From NCBI RefSeq assembly GCF_030689685.1, contig NZ_JAUYEY010000048.1, positions 1-45,128 of the forward strand: 45,128 nt of DNA, given 5' to 3'. The position numbers and the translations under genes were made by a program. Under the pieces are notes generated by a model, which worked only from the letters and a program-made list of their open reading frames with translations, had not been told where the DNA came from and searched no databases. Of the stretch, positions 16,752 through 24,707 are shown in pieces (position 1 is the first letter of the stretch; the number at the start of each line of letters is the position of its first letter). This DNA is from Polaromonas sp. GTDB lineage: Bacteria > Pseudomonadota > Gammaproteobacteria > Burkholderiales > Burkholderiaceae_C.

Positions 16752-17783
16752 TCACTTCGCGATTTGCGACCACACCTTGGTGCGGATCTGGGCAGTCAAT
16801 GCATCTGGCAACGGCACGTAGTCAAGCTCAGCAGCCATGTCCTTACCGTTCTTGAAAGCCCAATCAAAGAACTTTAACACCTCGGCAGACTGGGCTTTAT
16901 CGGCCGGGTCCTTGTACATCAGGATGAAAGAGGCTGTGCTCACAGGCCAGCTACTTGCGCCTTTGGCATTGACCATGGAGACGCCCATGCCGGGTACGCT
17001 GAACCAGTCAGCGCCCGCTGCAGCAGCGGCAAACGCCGTATCATCCGGGCTCACATACTTGCCATCGGCATTTTGTAGCTGCAGGAAATTCATCTTGTTC
17101 TTCTTCACGTAGGCGTATTCCACATAGCCCAGCGCGCCTTTGACGCGATTCACGTTGGCGGCCACGCCTTCGTTGCCCTTGCCTCCGACGGAAGATGGTG
17201 CAGGCCACTTCACGGCAGCACCCTTGCCCACGGTGTCTGCCCATTCCTTGCTGACCACCGTCAGATAGTCGGTCCAGTTGAAGGTCGTGCCCGATCCGTC
17301 GGCACGGTGCACCACGGTGATGTTCTGGTCAGGCAATGTCTTGCCCGGATTCAGGGCCACCAGCTTGGCGTCGTTCCATTTGACGATCTTGCCCAGAAAC
17401 ATTTCGGCCAGCACGGGGCCGGTGACGCGCAATTCGCCTGGCTTGAAGCCCTCGAGGTTGATCACGGGCACAGTGCCGCCGATGATGGCTGGAAACTGGA
17501 CCATGGCGTCCTTGTCGAGGTCGGCGCCGGACACCGGCGCGTCGGTGGCACCAAAGGCCACGGTTTTGGCACGAATCTGGCGGATACCGCCCGACGAACC
17601 GATGGACTGGTAGTTCAGGCCAGTGCCGGTTGCCTTTTTGTAGGCTTCAGCCCACTTGGCGTAAATAGGGAAGGGGAAGGTCGCGCCGGCGCCGGTGATG
17701 TCAGCGGCCAGGGCGGAACCCATGCCCAAGGTGGCGAAAGCCGCGACGGCCATTGCCTTGAGAAAAGTGCGCTTGTGTTTCAT
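16752..17783 (-). CDS. pstS: Periplasmic phosphate-binding protein PstS
   Basis: The 343-residue product has a signal peptide cleaved near residue 26 (S-A-L-A-A). The mature N-terminus D-I-T-G-A-G-A-T-F-P-F-P-I-Y and the phosphate-binding segments Q-S-I-G-S-S-G-G, G-A-T-D-A-P and R-A-D-G-S-G-T-T are those of PstS. AAGGAG lies just before the ATG at 17783. It is the first gene of pstSCAB-phoU-phoB and sits behind a Pho box. Confidence 0.97.
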   Translation of the reverse strand: MKHKRTFLKAMAVAAFATLGMGSALAADITGAGATFPFPIYAKWAEAYKKATGTGLNYQSIGSSGGIRQIRAKTVAFGATDAPVSGADLDKDAMVQFPAIIGGTVPVINLEGFKPGELRVTGPVLAEMFLGKIVKWNDAKLVALNPGKTLPDQNITVVHRADGSGTTFNWTDYLTVVSKEWADTVGKGAAVKWPAPSSVGGKGNEGVAANVNRVKGALGYVEYAYVKKNKMNFLQLQNADGKYVSPDDTAFAAAAAGADWFSVPGMGVSMVNAKGASSWPVSTASFILMYKDPADKAQSAEVLKFFDWAFKNGKDMAAELDYVPLPDALTAQIRTKVWSQIAK

Positions 17784-18099
17784 GAGGCTCCTTACGGTTG
17801 GATAAACGAATTCACAGCCCGTACTTTAGAAGCACAATGTGACAGGTGCGTGACAATTGCGTGAAAAATCCGGAGCCAATTCCACAATTTCGTCATACAC
17901 GGCTTCGCAGTGAGCACCTGGCGGCCGCCCAGTTTGGGCGTCTGTTCACAGCCTGGCCACAAGAGCGTTGCATACTGCCAAATTTTGTCGCGCCCTGATG
18001 ACACGTTCTCTTCCAACCGCCCTGCCCGTCGATCCACGTCCCGGCATGAGCCCTGCACGCGGATGCTATGCTGGCTGTGCCCCCAACAGCCGCTCACAC
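17784..18099. other. Divergent pstS/ppx intergenic region
   Basis: No gene. It carries the pstS Pho box (17837-17856) and, on the - strand downstream of it, TCTAAA as a possible -10. No clear ppx promoter was found. Confidence 0.6.
17837..17856 (-). promoter_or_regulatory. Pho box of the pst operon
   Basis: On the - strand it reads TTGTCAC, GCAC, CTGTCAC, AT: two 7-bp half-sites with a 4-bp spacer, close to the PhoB consensus CTGTCAT-N4-CTGTCAC. It lies about 55 bp upstream of the pstS start codon. A weaker third GTGAA half-site follows at 17861. Confidence 0.85.
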
Positions 18100-19596
18100 A
18101 TGCAAAATGGAACTCGCCTCGCTGCGGTGGACCTCGGGTCCAACAGCTTTCGCCTTGAAATAGGCCGCCTTGACAACGGGCGGATTCACCGCACCGAATA
18201 CCTCAAGGAAACCGTGCGCCAGGGCAATGGCCTGGACGGTGACCGCAACCTGACGCCGGAAGCGATGCAGCGAGGCTGGGATTGCCTGGCGCGCTTCGGG
18301 GAGCGTTTGGCCGGCTTCAAAAATAGCGAAGTCCGGGCGGTGGCCACGCAGACGCTGCGCGAAGCGCGAAACCGCGACGAATTTTTGGGGTCCGCGCACC
18401 AAGTGCTGGGTTTTCCCATCGACGTGATTTCTGGCCGCGAGGAAGCACGCCTGATCTACCAGGGCGTGGCCCACCTGCTGCCGCAGTCCAGCGAGCGTCG
18501 GCTCGTCATCGACATCGGCGGGCGTTCCACCGAAATGATTTTGGGCAAGGACCTGGACGCGCTGGTCATGGAGTCCTACCGCGTCGGCAGCGTGGCCTGG
18601 TCCATGAAGTATTTTTCGGACGGCCAGTTCACTGCCCGCGCCTTTGCGGCGGCCGAGGTCGCAGCCAAGGCTGTGCTTGACGAAGCACTCAACCTCTACC
18701 CGTCCGGGGGGTGGGAAATCGCTTACGGCTCTTCTGGCACCGTGGGAGCTGTCGCCGACGTGTTGGGCGCCGCAGGCTGGCCGCAAGGCCTGGTGACCCG
18801 AGAAGGGCTGGACTGGCTGCTGGACCGGTTGCTCAAAGCCCAAAGCGCGGACCGCCTCAAGCTCGACGGCATGAAAGACGACCGGCGCGCCGTGATAGGC
18901 GGTGGCATCAGCGTGCTCAGGGCTGTGTTTGATTTGCTCGGCATCACACAGATGCAGGCAGCGCAAGGCGCCTTGCGCCATGGCGTGCTGTACGACCTGC
19001 TGGACCGCGAGCAGGACACCACGGACCTGCGCTCCACCACGGTGCAGCGGCTGGCCCGAAAATTTGAGGTCGATGCGGCCCAGGCCCATCGCGTCAGGAA
19101 AACAGCCCAAACCATGTTTCAGCAGGCCAGCGCCGCCCTGACTCCACTTGAACTGGCCCGCTTTCAACGCAAGCTCGACTGGGCGGCGCAGTTGCATGAA
19201 ATTGGCAGCCATATCTCACACAGCGATTACCACAAGCACGGTGCCTACATTCTGGACAACGCCGACGCGCCCGGCTTTTCGCTGCCCGAACTGCATCGGC
19301 TGAGCCTGCTGGTGCTGGGCCACCGCGGCAAACTGCGCAAGCTCGAAGCCGATTTTGAAGACCAGGTGTTTGTGCAGCAGTTGCTGTGCCTGCGGCTCGC
19401 CGTGATCCTGTGTCATGCGCGCCGCGACCCGGATCTCAGGGGCATGCAAATCGAAGCTGCGGCCGGCATCCACCGGTTTGTACTGGGCTGCCGCACCGGT
19501 TGGGCGACCGCTTACCCACAGTCGGCGCATTTGCTGCGCGAAGAAGTGCTGGCTTGGCAAAAAACGCCATGGACGCTGATTGTGGCCAGCCCCTGA
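18100..19596 (+). CDS. ppx: Exopolyphosphatase Ppx
   Basis: The 498-residue enzyme removes terminal phosphates from polyphosphate. The ASKHA fold is shown by A-A-V-D-L-G-S-N-S-F-R-L-E-I at residues 8-18 and V-I-D-I-G-G-R-S-T-E-M near residue 140. A C-terminal HD-like helical domain holds H-E-I-G and H-I-S-H-S-D-Y-H-K-H-G-A-Y. The ATG at 18100 gives the family's usual length; a longer frame from 17968 adds unrelated residues across the divergent promoter. It is divergent from pstS and near ppk1, fitting polyphosphate turnover under Pho control. GppA activity cannot be excluded from sequence alone. Confidence 0.92.
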   Translation: MQNGTRLAAVDLGSNSFRLEIGRLDNGRIHRTEYLKETVRQGNGLDGDRNLTPEAMQRGWDCLARFGERLAGFKNSEVRAVATQTLREARNRDEFLGSAHQVLGFPIDVISGREEARLIYQGVAHLLPQSSERRLVIDIGGRSTEMILGKDLDALVMESYRVGSVAWSMKYFSDGQFTARAFAAAEVAAKAVLDEALNLYPSGGWEIAYGSSGTVGAVADVLGAAGWPQGLVTREGLDWLLDRLLKAQSADRLKLDGMKDDRRAVIGGGISVLRAVFDLLGITQMQAAQGALRHGVLYDLLDREQDTTDLRSTTVQRLARKFEVDAAQAHRVRKTAQTMFQQASAALTPLELARFQRKLDWAAQLHEIGSHISHSDYHKHGAYILDNADAPGFSLPELHRLSLLVLGHRGKLRKLEADFEDQVFVQQLLCLRLAVILCHARRDPDLRGMQIEAAAGIHRFVLGCRTGWATAYPQSAHLLREEVLAWQKTPWTLIVASP

Positions 19597-19624
19597 AGTG
19601 CACGGTTTGACGGCGCAGATACTA

Positions 19625-19647
19625 ACGGTATAAACTGTATAAACCGT
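19625..19647. promoter_or_regulatory. Palindromic AT-rich operator/promoter upstream of the Lys-rich gene
   Basis: A 23-bp imperfect palindrome bounded by ACGGT and ACCGT, containing TATAAAC twice (a direct repeat 9 bp apart). It overlaps any -10 for the gene at 19668, so a repressor bound here would block it. The gene's own putative DNA-binding domain makes autoregulation possible. Confidence 0.45.
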
Positions 19648-19667
19648 TTAACCAGAAAGATCCTTAT

Positions 19668-20087
19668 ATGGCAACTGCAAAAAAACCACCCGTCTCCCGC
19701 AAGCAATCCAGTGCGGGGGCCAAGAAGGCAGCGCTGAAAAAACCTGCCGCAGCCCCCGCCCCTGTGCAGCCAGCCGGCACAGCCAAAACAGCCCGCACAA
19801 ACCCCAAGGCCAAAAAACCAATCGCCAAACCAGTTTCGGCGCCCAAGACCGAAAAACCGGTCAAAGCCAAAAAGCCCAAGCTGGTTCGCGACAGCTTCAC
19901 CATTCCCAAGCCAGAATACGTGGTGCTTGAAGCGCTCAAGCAGCGCGCCGCTGGATTGGCTCACCCTGTCAAAAAAAGCGAATTGTTGCGCGCCGGTATC
20001 AAGACGCTGGCCGCAATGCCCGATGCCGCTTTTCTGACAGCGCTGAACAACGTGCCCACGATCAAGACCGGCCGGCCTGCGGCCTGA
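19668..20087 (+). CDS. Lys/Ala/Pro-rich protein with a small C-terminal conserved-looking domain
   Basis: The 139-residue product has two parts. Residues 1-72 are low-complexity and basic (repeated K-K-P, A-A-P, K-A-K-K), like bacterial histone-H1/AlgP-type tails. Residues 72-139 begin K-L-V-R-D-S-F-T-I-P-K-P-E-Y and continue with helices ending K-S-E-L-L-R-A-G-I-K-T-L. That beta-strand then helix-helix pattern resembles a ribbon-helix-helix DNA-binding domain. A nucleoid-associated or autoregulatory role is inference. AGAAAGA lies upstream of the ATG. It is convergent with sixA and 71 bp downstream of ppx. Confidence 0.7.
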   Translation: MATAKKPPVSRKQSSAGAKKAALKKPAAAPAPVQPAGTAKTARTNPKAKKPIAKPVSAPKTEKPVKAKKPKLVRDSFTIPKPEYVVLEALKQRAAGLAHPVKKSELLRAGIKTLAAMPDAAFLTALNNVPTIKTGRPAA

Positions 20088-20099
20088 CCGGGACTGCGC

Positions 20100-20573
20100 C
20101 TAAAGCAGCTCCGGCGACTGCACCGTGACCACCACGGTCTGCGCGCCAGCTTCGCGATCGCGGTGGCGCAGCCACCAGAGTGCACCTTTTTTGACCGCGC
20201 ACTCCTCTTCCCGCAAGCCGAGCAACTGTGAAATCACCTGCCCCAGCGTGGGCTGGTGGCCAATCACCAGGATCGGTAGCTTGTTGCTGGGCCACTGAAC
20301 CAACTCCAGCAACTGGGAGGGGGGCGCATCGGGTCCGAGTTCAGCGCGTATCTTGTATTTGCGTCCCAGCGCCAGCGCCGTTTGTTCGCAGCGGCGCGCC
20401 GGGCTGACCAATAAGCGGGTGCGCTCTGGCAACTGGCGATCCAGCCAACCGGCCATACGAGCCGCCTGCTTTTCACCCCGTGGAGTCAGTGAACGCTCCA
20501 GGTCGCTGACACTGTGGGCATCATCAGGCAGCCATTCTTCGGCCTCCGCATGACGCCACAAAATCAGATCCAT
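20100..20573 (-). CDS. sixA: SixA-type phosphohistidine phosphatase
   Basis: The 157-residue histidine phosphatase has the catalytic R-H-A-E-A-E-E motif (Arg7, His8), S-P-A-R-R-C-E-Q-T-A and the second catalytic His in V-I-G-H-Q-P-T-L. SixA dephosphorylates phosphohistidine proteins such as PTS-type phosphotransfer domains. Its ATG overlaps the ppk1 stop (TGATG), so it should be translated with ppk1. Longer upstream starts run into ppk1 and are not needed. The physiological target is not shown. Confidence 0.88.
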   Translation of the reverse strand: MDLILWRHAEAEEWLPDDAHSVSDLERSLTPRGEKQAARMAGWLDRQLPERTRLLVSPARRCEQTALALGRKYKIRAELGPDAPPSQLLELVQWPSNKLPILVIGHQPTLGQVISQLLGLREEECAVKKGALWWLRHRDREAGAQTVVVTVQSPELL

Positions 20574-22675
20574 CACGCCCCGCTCATTGCGGACCTGCCG
20601 ACCGAATAACGTGCCATCAACGCCGCCTGGGCGCCGTGCCTCGGAACTGACTCCGTCGCCTGGACGCGCAGATAAGTGCCATCGGGCTGCAAATCCCATG
20701 CATCCACGCCATCATGCAGGTAAGCGACCAGGCATTCGTCGATGATGCGCTGGCGAAGGTCCGGGTCGGTGACCGACCAGGCCAGTTCCACCCGTCTGAG
20801 CATATTGCGGTTCATCCAGTCGGCGCTCGACAGATACAGCGTTTCTTCCCCATCGCAGCGGAAATAGAAAACCCGCGAATGCTCAAGAAAGCGGCCAATG
20901 ATGGAGCGCACGCGAATGTTGTCGGTAACACCCGGCACCTGCGCCGGCAGCATGCAGGCGCCGCGAACCACCAGATCGATTTTGACGCCACGCTGGCCAG
21001 CACGCACCAGGGCCAGCATCAGGGCTTCATCGGTCAGCGCATTCATCTTGGCGACAATACGCGTGTCCTTGCCCTGCGCCGCGACTTCACCCAACGCATC
21101 AATCCGTTCGATCAGCTTTTTGTGCAACTGGAAAGGCGCCAGCCACAGCCGGTTCAGCTTGGGCAATTTGCTCTGGCTGGCCAGGTGCACAAACACATTG
21201 TCGATGTCGGCGGTGAGCGCCGGGTCGGCGGTCAGGTAGCTGATGTCGGTGTACAGGCGCGCCGTCTTGGGGTTGTAGTTGCCGGTAGACAGATGGGCGT
21301 AGCGCTTGAGGTGCTGGCCTTCGCGGCGTGTCACCAGCAGCATCTTGGCATGGGTCTTGAGGCCTACCACGCCGTACACCACCTGCGCGCCTATCGACTC
21401 CAGCATCTCGGCCCAGTTGATGTTGGCTTCCTCGTCGAAGCGCGCCTTGAGCTCAAGCACCACCATGACTTCCTTGCCGCGCCGCACCGCCTCACGCAGC
21501 AGCACCATCATTTCGGAATCGGTACCCGTGCGGTAAATCGTCTGCTTGATCGCCAGCACCTGCGGGTCGTTGACCGCCTCGCGCAGAAAGTCGAGCACGC
21601 CGTCAAAATTTTCAAACGGCTGATGGATGGAGACATCGCCGCGTTTGAGTCGCTCAAAAAATGACTCGCCCGGCACCAGTTGCGTCGGGTAGCAGCCCTT
21701 GTGCGGCGGAAACAGCAGGCGCGGGTCATTGACCAGATCCACCAGTTGGGTCAGGCGCACCAGGTTGACCGGGCCATGTACCCGGTACAGCGAGGCTTCC
21801 GGCAGGTTGAACTGGCCGAGCAAAAAGTCCGACAAGTGTTTGGAGCAACCGGCCGACACCTCCAGCCGCACCGCCTGGCCGTAGTGGCGCTGCTCCAGAC
21901 CCAGGCGCAGTGCCGTGCGCAGATTTTTCACGTCGTCTTCGTCGACCGCCAGGTCGGAATGCCGCGTCACGCGGAATTGCGAGAATTGCCCGACATCGCG
22001 GCCGGGAAACAGCTCGCTCAGGTGCGCGCGGATCACGCTGGAGAGCGACACAAAACAGGTGTATTTTCCCGAGACCTTGTCGGGCATGCGAATCAGGCGC
22101 GGCAAGACACGCGGCACCTTGACGATGGCGATGTCGTTCTCGCGACCAAAGGCATCGTGCCCACCGAGCCGGACTATGAAGTTGAGCGACTTGTTGGCCA
22201 CTTGCGGAAACGGGTGCGAAGGATCCAGCCCAACCGGAATCAGCAGCGGCCTGACCTCGCGCTCGAAATAGGCCTGGACCCACTGCCTCTGCGCGGTGTT
22301 GCGGTCGCCATGCGACACGATTTTGATGCCCTGCTTTTCAAACAGCGGCATCAGCTCGTCGTTGTACAAGGCGTACTGCCGCGCCACCATGTCATGCGCG
22401 GCCCCGGCCAGCGCCTCAAAGGAAGTTGCTGTGTAAGCGCCCTTGTGCTCATTGGCCTGCGCTGCCGTCAAGTGCAGCGCTGCGCGAACCTCAAAAAACT
22501 CGTCGAGATTGGAAGACACGATGCATAAAAAGCGCAGGCGCTCAAGCAAGGGAACATCCGCGCGCTTGGCCCAGTCCAGCACCCGCTCGTTAAAAGCAAG
22601 AATGCTGTGGTCGCGGTCCAAAAACTTCAGGGCTGCAGGAGTGGCGTGCGCGGGCAAGACGGTTGGATGAAACAT
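20573..22675 (-). CDS. ppk1: Polyphosphate kinase Ppk1
   Basis: The 700-residue enzyme reversibly transfers the ATP gamma-phosphate to polyphosphate. The N-terminal N, head and two C-terminal phospholipase-D-like domains are all present. The autophosphorylated histidine is His461 in R-Y-A-H-L-S-T-G-N-Y-N-P. A second His stands in E-H-S-R-V-F-Y-F, and S-S-A-D-W-M-N-R-N follows. The length is standard. No strong ribosome site precedes ATG 22675. A Pho box lies 56-73 bp upstream, and sixA overlaps its 3' end. Confidence 0.96.
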   Translation of the reverse strand: MFHPTVLPAHATPAALKFLDRDHSILAFNERVLDWAKRADVPLLERLRFLCIVSSNLDEFFEVRAALHLTAAQANEHKGAYTATSFEALAGAAHDMVARQYALYNDELMPLFEKQGIKIVSHGDRNTAQRQWVQAYFEREVRPLLIPVGLDPSHPFPQVANKSLNFIVRLGGHDAFGRENDIAIVKVPRVLPRLIRMPDKVSGKYTCFVSLSSVIRAHLSELFPGRDVGQFSQFRVTRHSDLAVDEDDVKNLRTALRLGLEQRHYGQAVRLEVSAGCSKHLSDFLLGQFNLPEASLYRVHGPVNLVRLTQLVDLVNDPRLLFPPHKGCYPTQLVPGESFFERLKRGDVSIHQPFENFDGVLDFLREAVNDPQVLAIKQTIYRTGTDSEMMVLLREAVRRGKEVMVVLELKARFDEEANINWAEMLESIGAQVVYGVVGLKTHAKMLLVTRREGQHLKRYAHLSTGNYNPKTARLYTDISYLTADPALTADIDNVFVHLASQSKLPKLNRLWLAPFQLHKKLIERIDALGEVAAQGKDTRIVAKMNALTDEALMLALVRAGQRGVKIDLVVRGACMLPAQVPGVTDNIRVRSIIGRFLEHSRVFYFRCDGEETLYLSSADWMNRNMLRRVELAWSVTDPDLRQRIIDECLVAYLHDGVDAWDLQPDGTYLRVQATESVPRHGAQAALMARYSVGRSAMSGA

Positions 22676-22730
22676 GCGGGTTGGTAATTTTTGTAATCAA
22701 ACTGACATGTTGCCAGTGTTGTCCATCCAG

Positions 22731-22748
22731 ATGACAAACGTGTGACAA
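22731..22748 (-). promoter_or_regulatory. Pho box of ppk1-sixA
   Basis: On the - strand: TTGTCAC, ACGT, TTGTCAT. This is two half-sites with the 7-4-7 spacing of PhoB sites, between the end of the agt-like gene and the ppk1 start. Another half-site-like ATGTCAG occurs nearer the gene (around 22702-22708). Confidence 0.8.
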
Positions 22749-22764
22749 AAAGGCGGCAAAGCCC

Positions 22765-23835
22765 TCATCCCGTCAGGGCATCTGCTGCAAGCAGCCCAAC
22801 ATTGGCTTTGTCACGAGCCGGCACCAGGTGGCCTTCAAACAGCCGCGCCGCGTGCGCCCAACTGAAATCGAGCGCGCGTACACGCGCTTCATGACGCGGA
22901 ATCGCCAACGCGCCGTCGCACGCCTGCTTCAGGTCGGCATGCATGACGCCGCCGTGACAAGCGCCGCCCTGCGTGCCCAGCACCTCCAAGGGCCCGTCAA
23001 CGGGATAGGCTGCAACCGGCGTGCCGCTGGCCATGGCTTCCAGCATCACCAGGCCAAAGGTTTCGGATTTACTAGGAAAAACAAACACATCAGCTGCAGC
23101 ATAAACGCCAGCCAGCACGTCACGGGGCAACACGCCCAGCCAGCGCACCCCTGGGTAGCGCTCTTTCAGCGACGTTTCCAGCGGCCCTACACCGCAAACC
23201 AGCTTGGTGCCGGGTAAGTCGAGTTTGAGAAAGGCGTCGATATTTTTTTCATAAGACACCCGACCGACAAACAGGGACACCGGCCTGGGCAGTGCGCCCA
23301 GCGGCGGATACAGGCGCGGCTGCGGGTGAAAGGCAAATAAACGGGTGTCCACGCCATGCGTCCAACTGCGCAGCTTGCGAAAGCCGCGCTGCTCCAGCAT
23401 GCGCAGCACGCCGTTGGTCGGCACCATCACGCCTGACGAGGCTCTGTGGAAATGTCGAAAAAGCGCATAACCCCAGGACAGCGGGATTCTCAAAGCGGCG
23501 TTCAGGATTTCCGGAAACTTGGTATGAAACGCGGTGGTGAAACGCAGACCATGCCGGATACAGTAGCCGCGCGCCGCCCAACCGAGCGGGCCTTCGGTCG
23601 CCACATGGATGGCATCGGGCTGCAGCGCCTCGAGCTTTTCGCCCAGCAGCACCTTGGGGCGAATCGCCAAGTCGATGCCAGCATAACCGGGGCAAGGCCG
23701 CGTCTTGAACAGGCCGGGGTGAATCACCTCGACCTGGTGGCCAAATTTTTCGAGCTCATGCACCAGCTCCACCAGCGTGGTGACGACGCCGTTGACCTGG
23801 GGTTGCCAGGCGTCGGTAATCAGCGCGATCTTCAT
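22765..23835 (-). CDS. GT4 glycosyltransferase, Agt-like (diacylglycerol glycosyltransferase candidate)
   Basis: The 356-residue GT-B enzyme begins M-K-I-A-L-I-T-D-A-W-Q-P-Q-V-N-G and has the GT4 donor-site motif P-S-K-S-E-T-F-G-L-V-M-L-E-A-M-A-S-G. V-A-T-E-G-P-L-G-W-A-A-R and A-F-H-T-K-F-P-E are shared with the MgtA/Agt subgroup. In rhizobia and marine bacteria such a gene next to plcP makes glycolipids from diacylglycerol when phosphate is scarce. Here it directly follows a PlcP-like gene, so that role is likely but inferred. ATG 23835 has GAGG upstream; GTG 23847 overlaps the preceding stop. A mannosyltransferase with another acceptor is the main alternative. Confidence 0.82.
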   Translation of the reverse strand: MKIALITDAWQPQVNGVVTTLVELVHELEKFGHQVEVIHPGLFKTRPCPGYAGIDLAIRPKVLLGEKLEALQPDAIHVATEGPLGWAARGYCIRHGLRFTTAFHTKFPEILNAALRIPLSWGYALFRHFHRASSGVMVPTNGVLRMLEQRGFRKLRSWTHGVDTRLFAFHPQPRLYPPLGALPRPVSLFVGRVSYEKNIDAFLKLDLPGTKLVCGVGPLETSLKERYPGVRWLGVLPRDVLAGVYAAADVFVFPSKSETFGLVMLEAMASGTPVAAYPVDGPLEVLGTQGGACHGGVMHADLKQACDGALAIPRHEARVRALDFSWAHAARLFEGHLVPARDKANVGLLAADALTG

Positions 23836-23843
23836 GGGTGGCC

Positions 23844-24707
23844 TCACGCGGCGACGGTGGCGGCGATGTGCCCGCAGCCCTGAGTCTCGTGGGCTGGCGC
23901 CCAGTGCAGCAACTCCAGCGTGCCGTCGTAGTGCTCGACCAACGCGGTGCGGCTTTCAACCCAGTCCCCATCGTTGCAGTACAGCACGCCGTTGATGTCC
24001 CGCATCTCGGCGCGGTGGATGTGGCCGCAAACCACGCCCTGGTGGCCTCTGCGACGCGCCTCGTTGGCCACGGCCACCTCAAAGTCGGTCACGTAATTCA
24101 GTGCGCTTTTGACCTTTTGTTTGAGGTAAGCGGACAACGACCAATAAGGCAGGCCCAAGCGCGCGCGCAAGCTGTTCAGGTGGCGATTCAGCTTGAGCGT
24201 GAACTCGTACAGGTTGTCACCCACATAAGCCAGCCACTTGGCGCATTGCACCACGGCATCGAAATAGTCGCCGTGCACCACCCAGAGCCTGCGGCCGTCG
24301 GCGGTGATATGCACAGCCTCGTCCAGCACTTCGATGCCGCCGAACTGGTGGCCGATGAATTCACGCGCAAACTCGTCGTGGTTGCCCGGCACATAAATCA
24401 CGCGACAACCCTTGCGGGCGCGCTTCAGCAGCTTTTGCACCACGTCGTTGTGCGACTGCGGCCAGTACCATTTGCGCCGAAGTTGCCAGCCATCGACGAT
24501 GTCACCAACCAGGTAAAGGTAGTCACTGGGGTGAGCCTTCAAAAAGTCCAACAGCGCTGCAGCCTGGCAGCCAGGCGTACCCAGGTGCAGGTCGGAGATG
24601 AAGATGCAACGGTAACGCTTGCGCAGCGCCAGATCGTCATGGTCGTCCGCATCATCAGGCGATGGGCCATGGTTGAGCGGGCCCAGCTTGTCGAACAGCG
24701 TGCGCAT
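23844..24707 (-). CDS. PlcP-like metallophosphoesterase (phospholipase C candidate)
   Basis: The 287-residue calcineurin-type phosphoesterase has all metal-binding motifs: D39-x-H41 (S-D-L-H-L-G), G-D69, G-N-H-D (108-111), H-G-D (145-147) and G-H-I-H (228-231). Automatic annotation would often call it UDP-2,3-diacylglucosamine diphosphatase (LpxH). Yet W-Y-W-P-Q-S-H-N-D-V-V-Q-K-L-L and the partners OlsB and a GT4 enzyme fit PlcP, which releases diacylglycerol from phospholipids during phosphate starvation. The start overlaps the olsB stop (TGATG). LpxH function cannot be excluded without finding a separate lpxH elsewhere. Confidence 0.8.
   Translation of the reverse strand: MRTLFDKLGPLNHGPSPDDADDHDDLALRKRYRCIFISDLHLGTPGCQAAALLDFLKAHPSDYLYLVGDIVDGWQLRRKWYWPQSHNDVVQKLLKRARKGCRVIYVPGNHDEFAREFIGHQFGGIEVLDEAVHITADGRRLWVVHGDYFDAVVQCAKWLAYVGDNLYEFTLKLNRHLNSLRARLGLPYWSLSAYLKQKVKSALNYVTDFEVAVANEARRRGHQGVVCGHIHRAEMRDINGVLYCNDGDWVESRTALVEHYDGTLELLHWAPAHETQGCGHIAATVAA

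Noticed and set aside
18094..19212. 372-codon - strand frame opposite ppx
   Set aside because: Antisense shadow with no domain; ppx explains the region.
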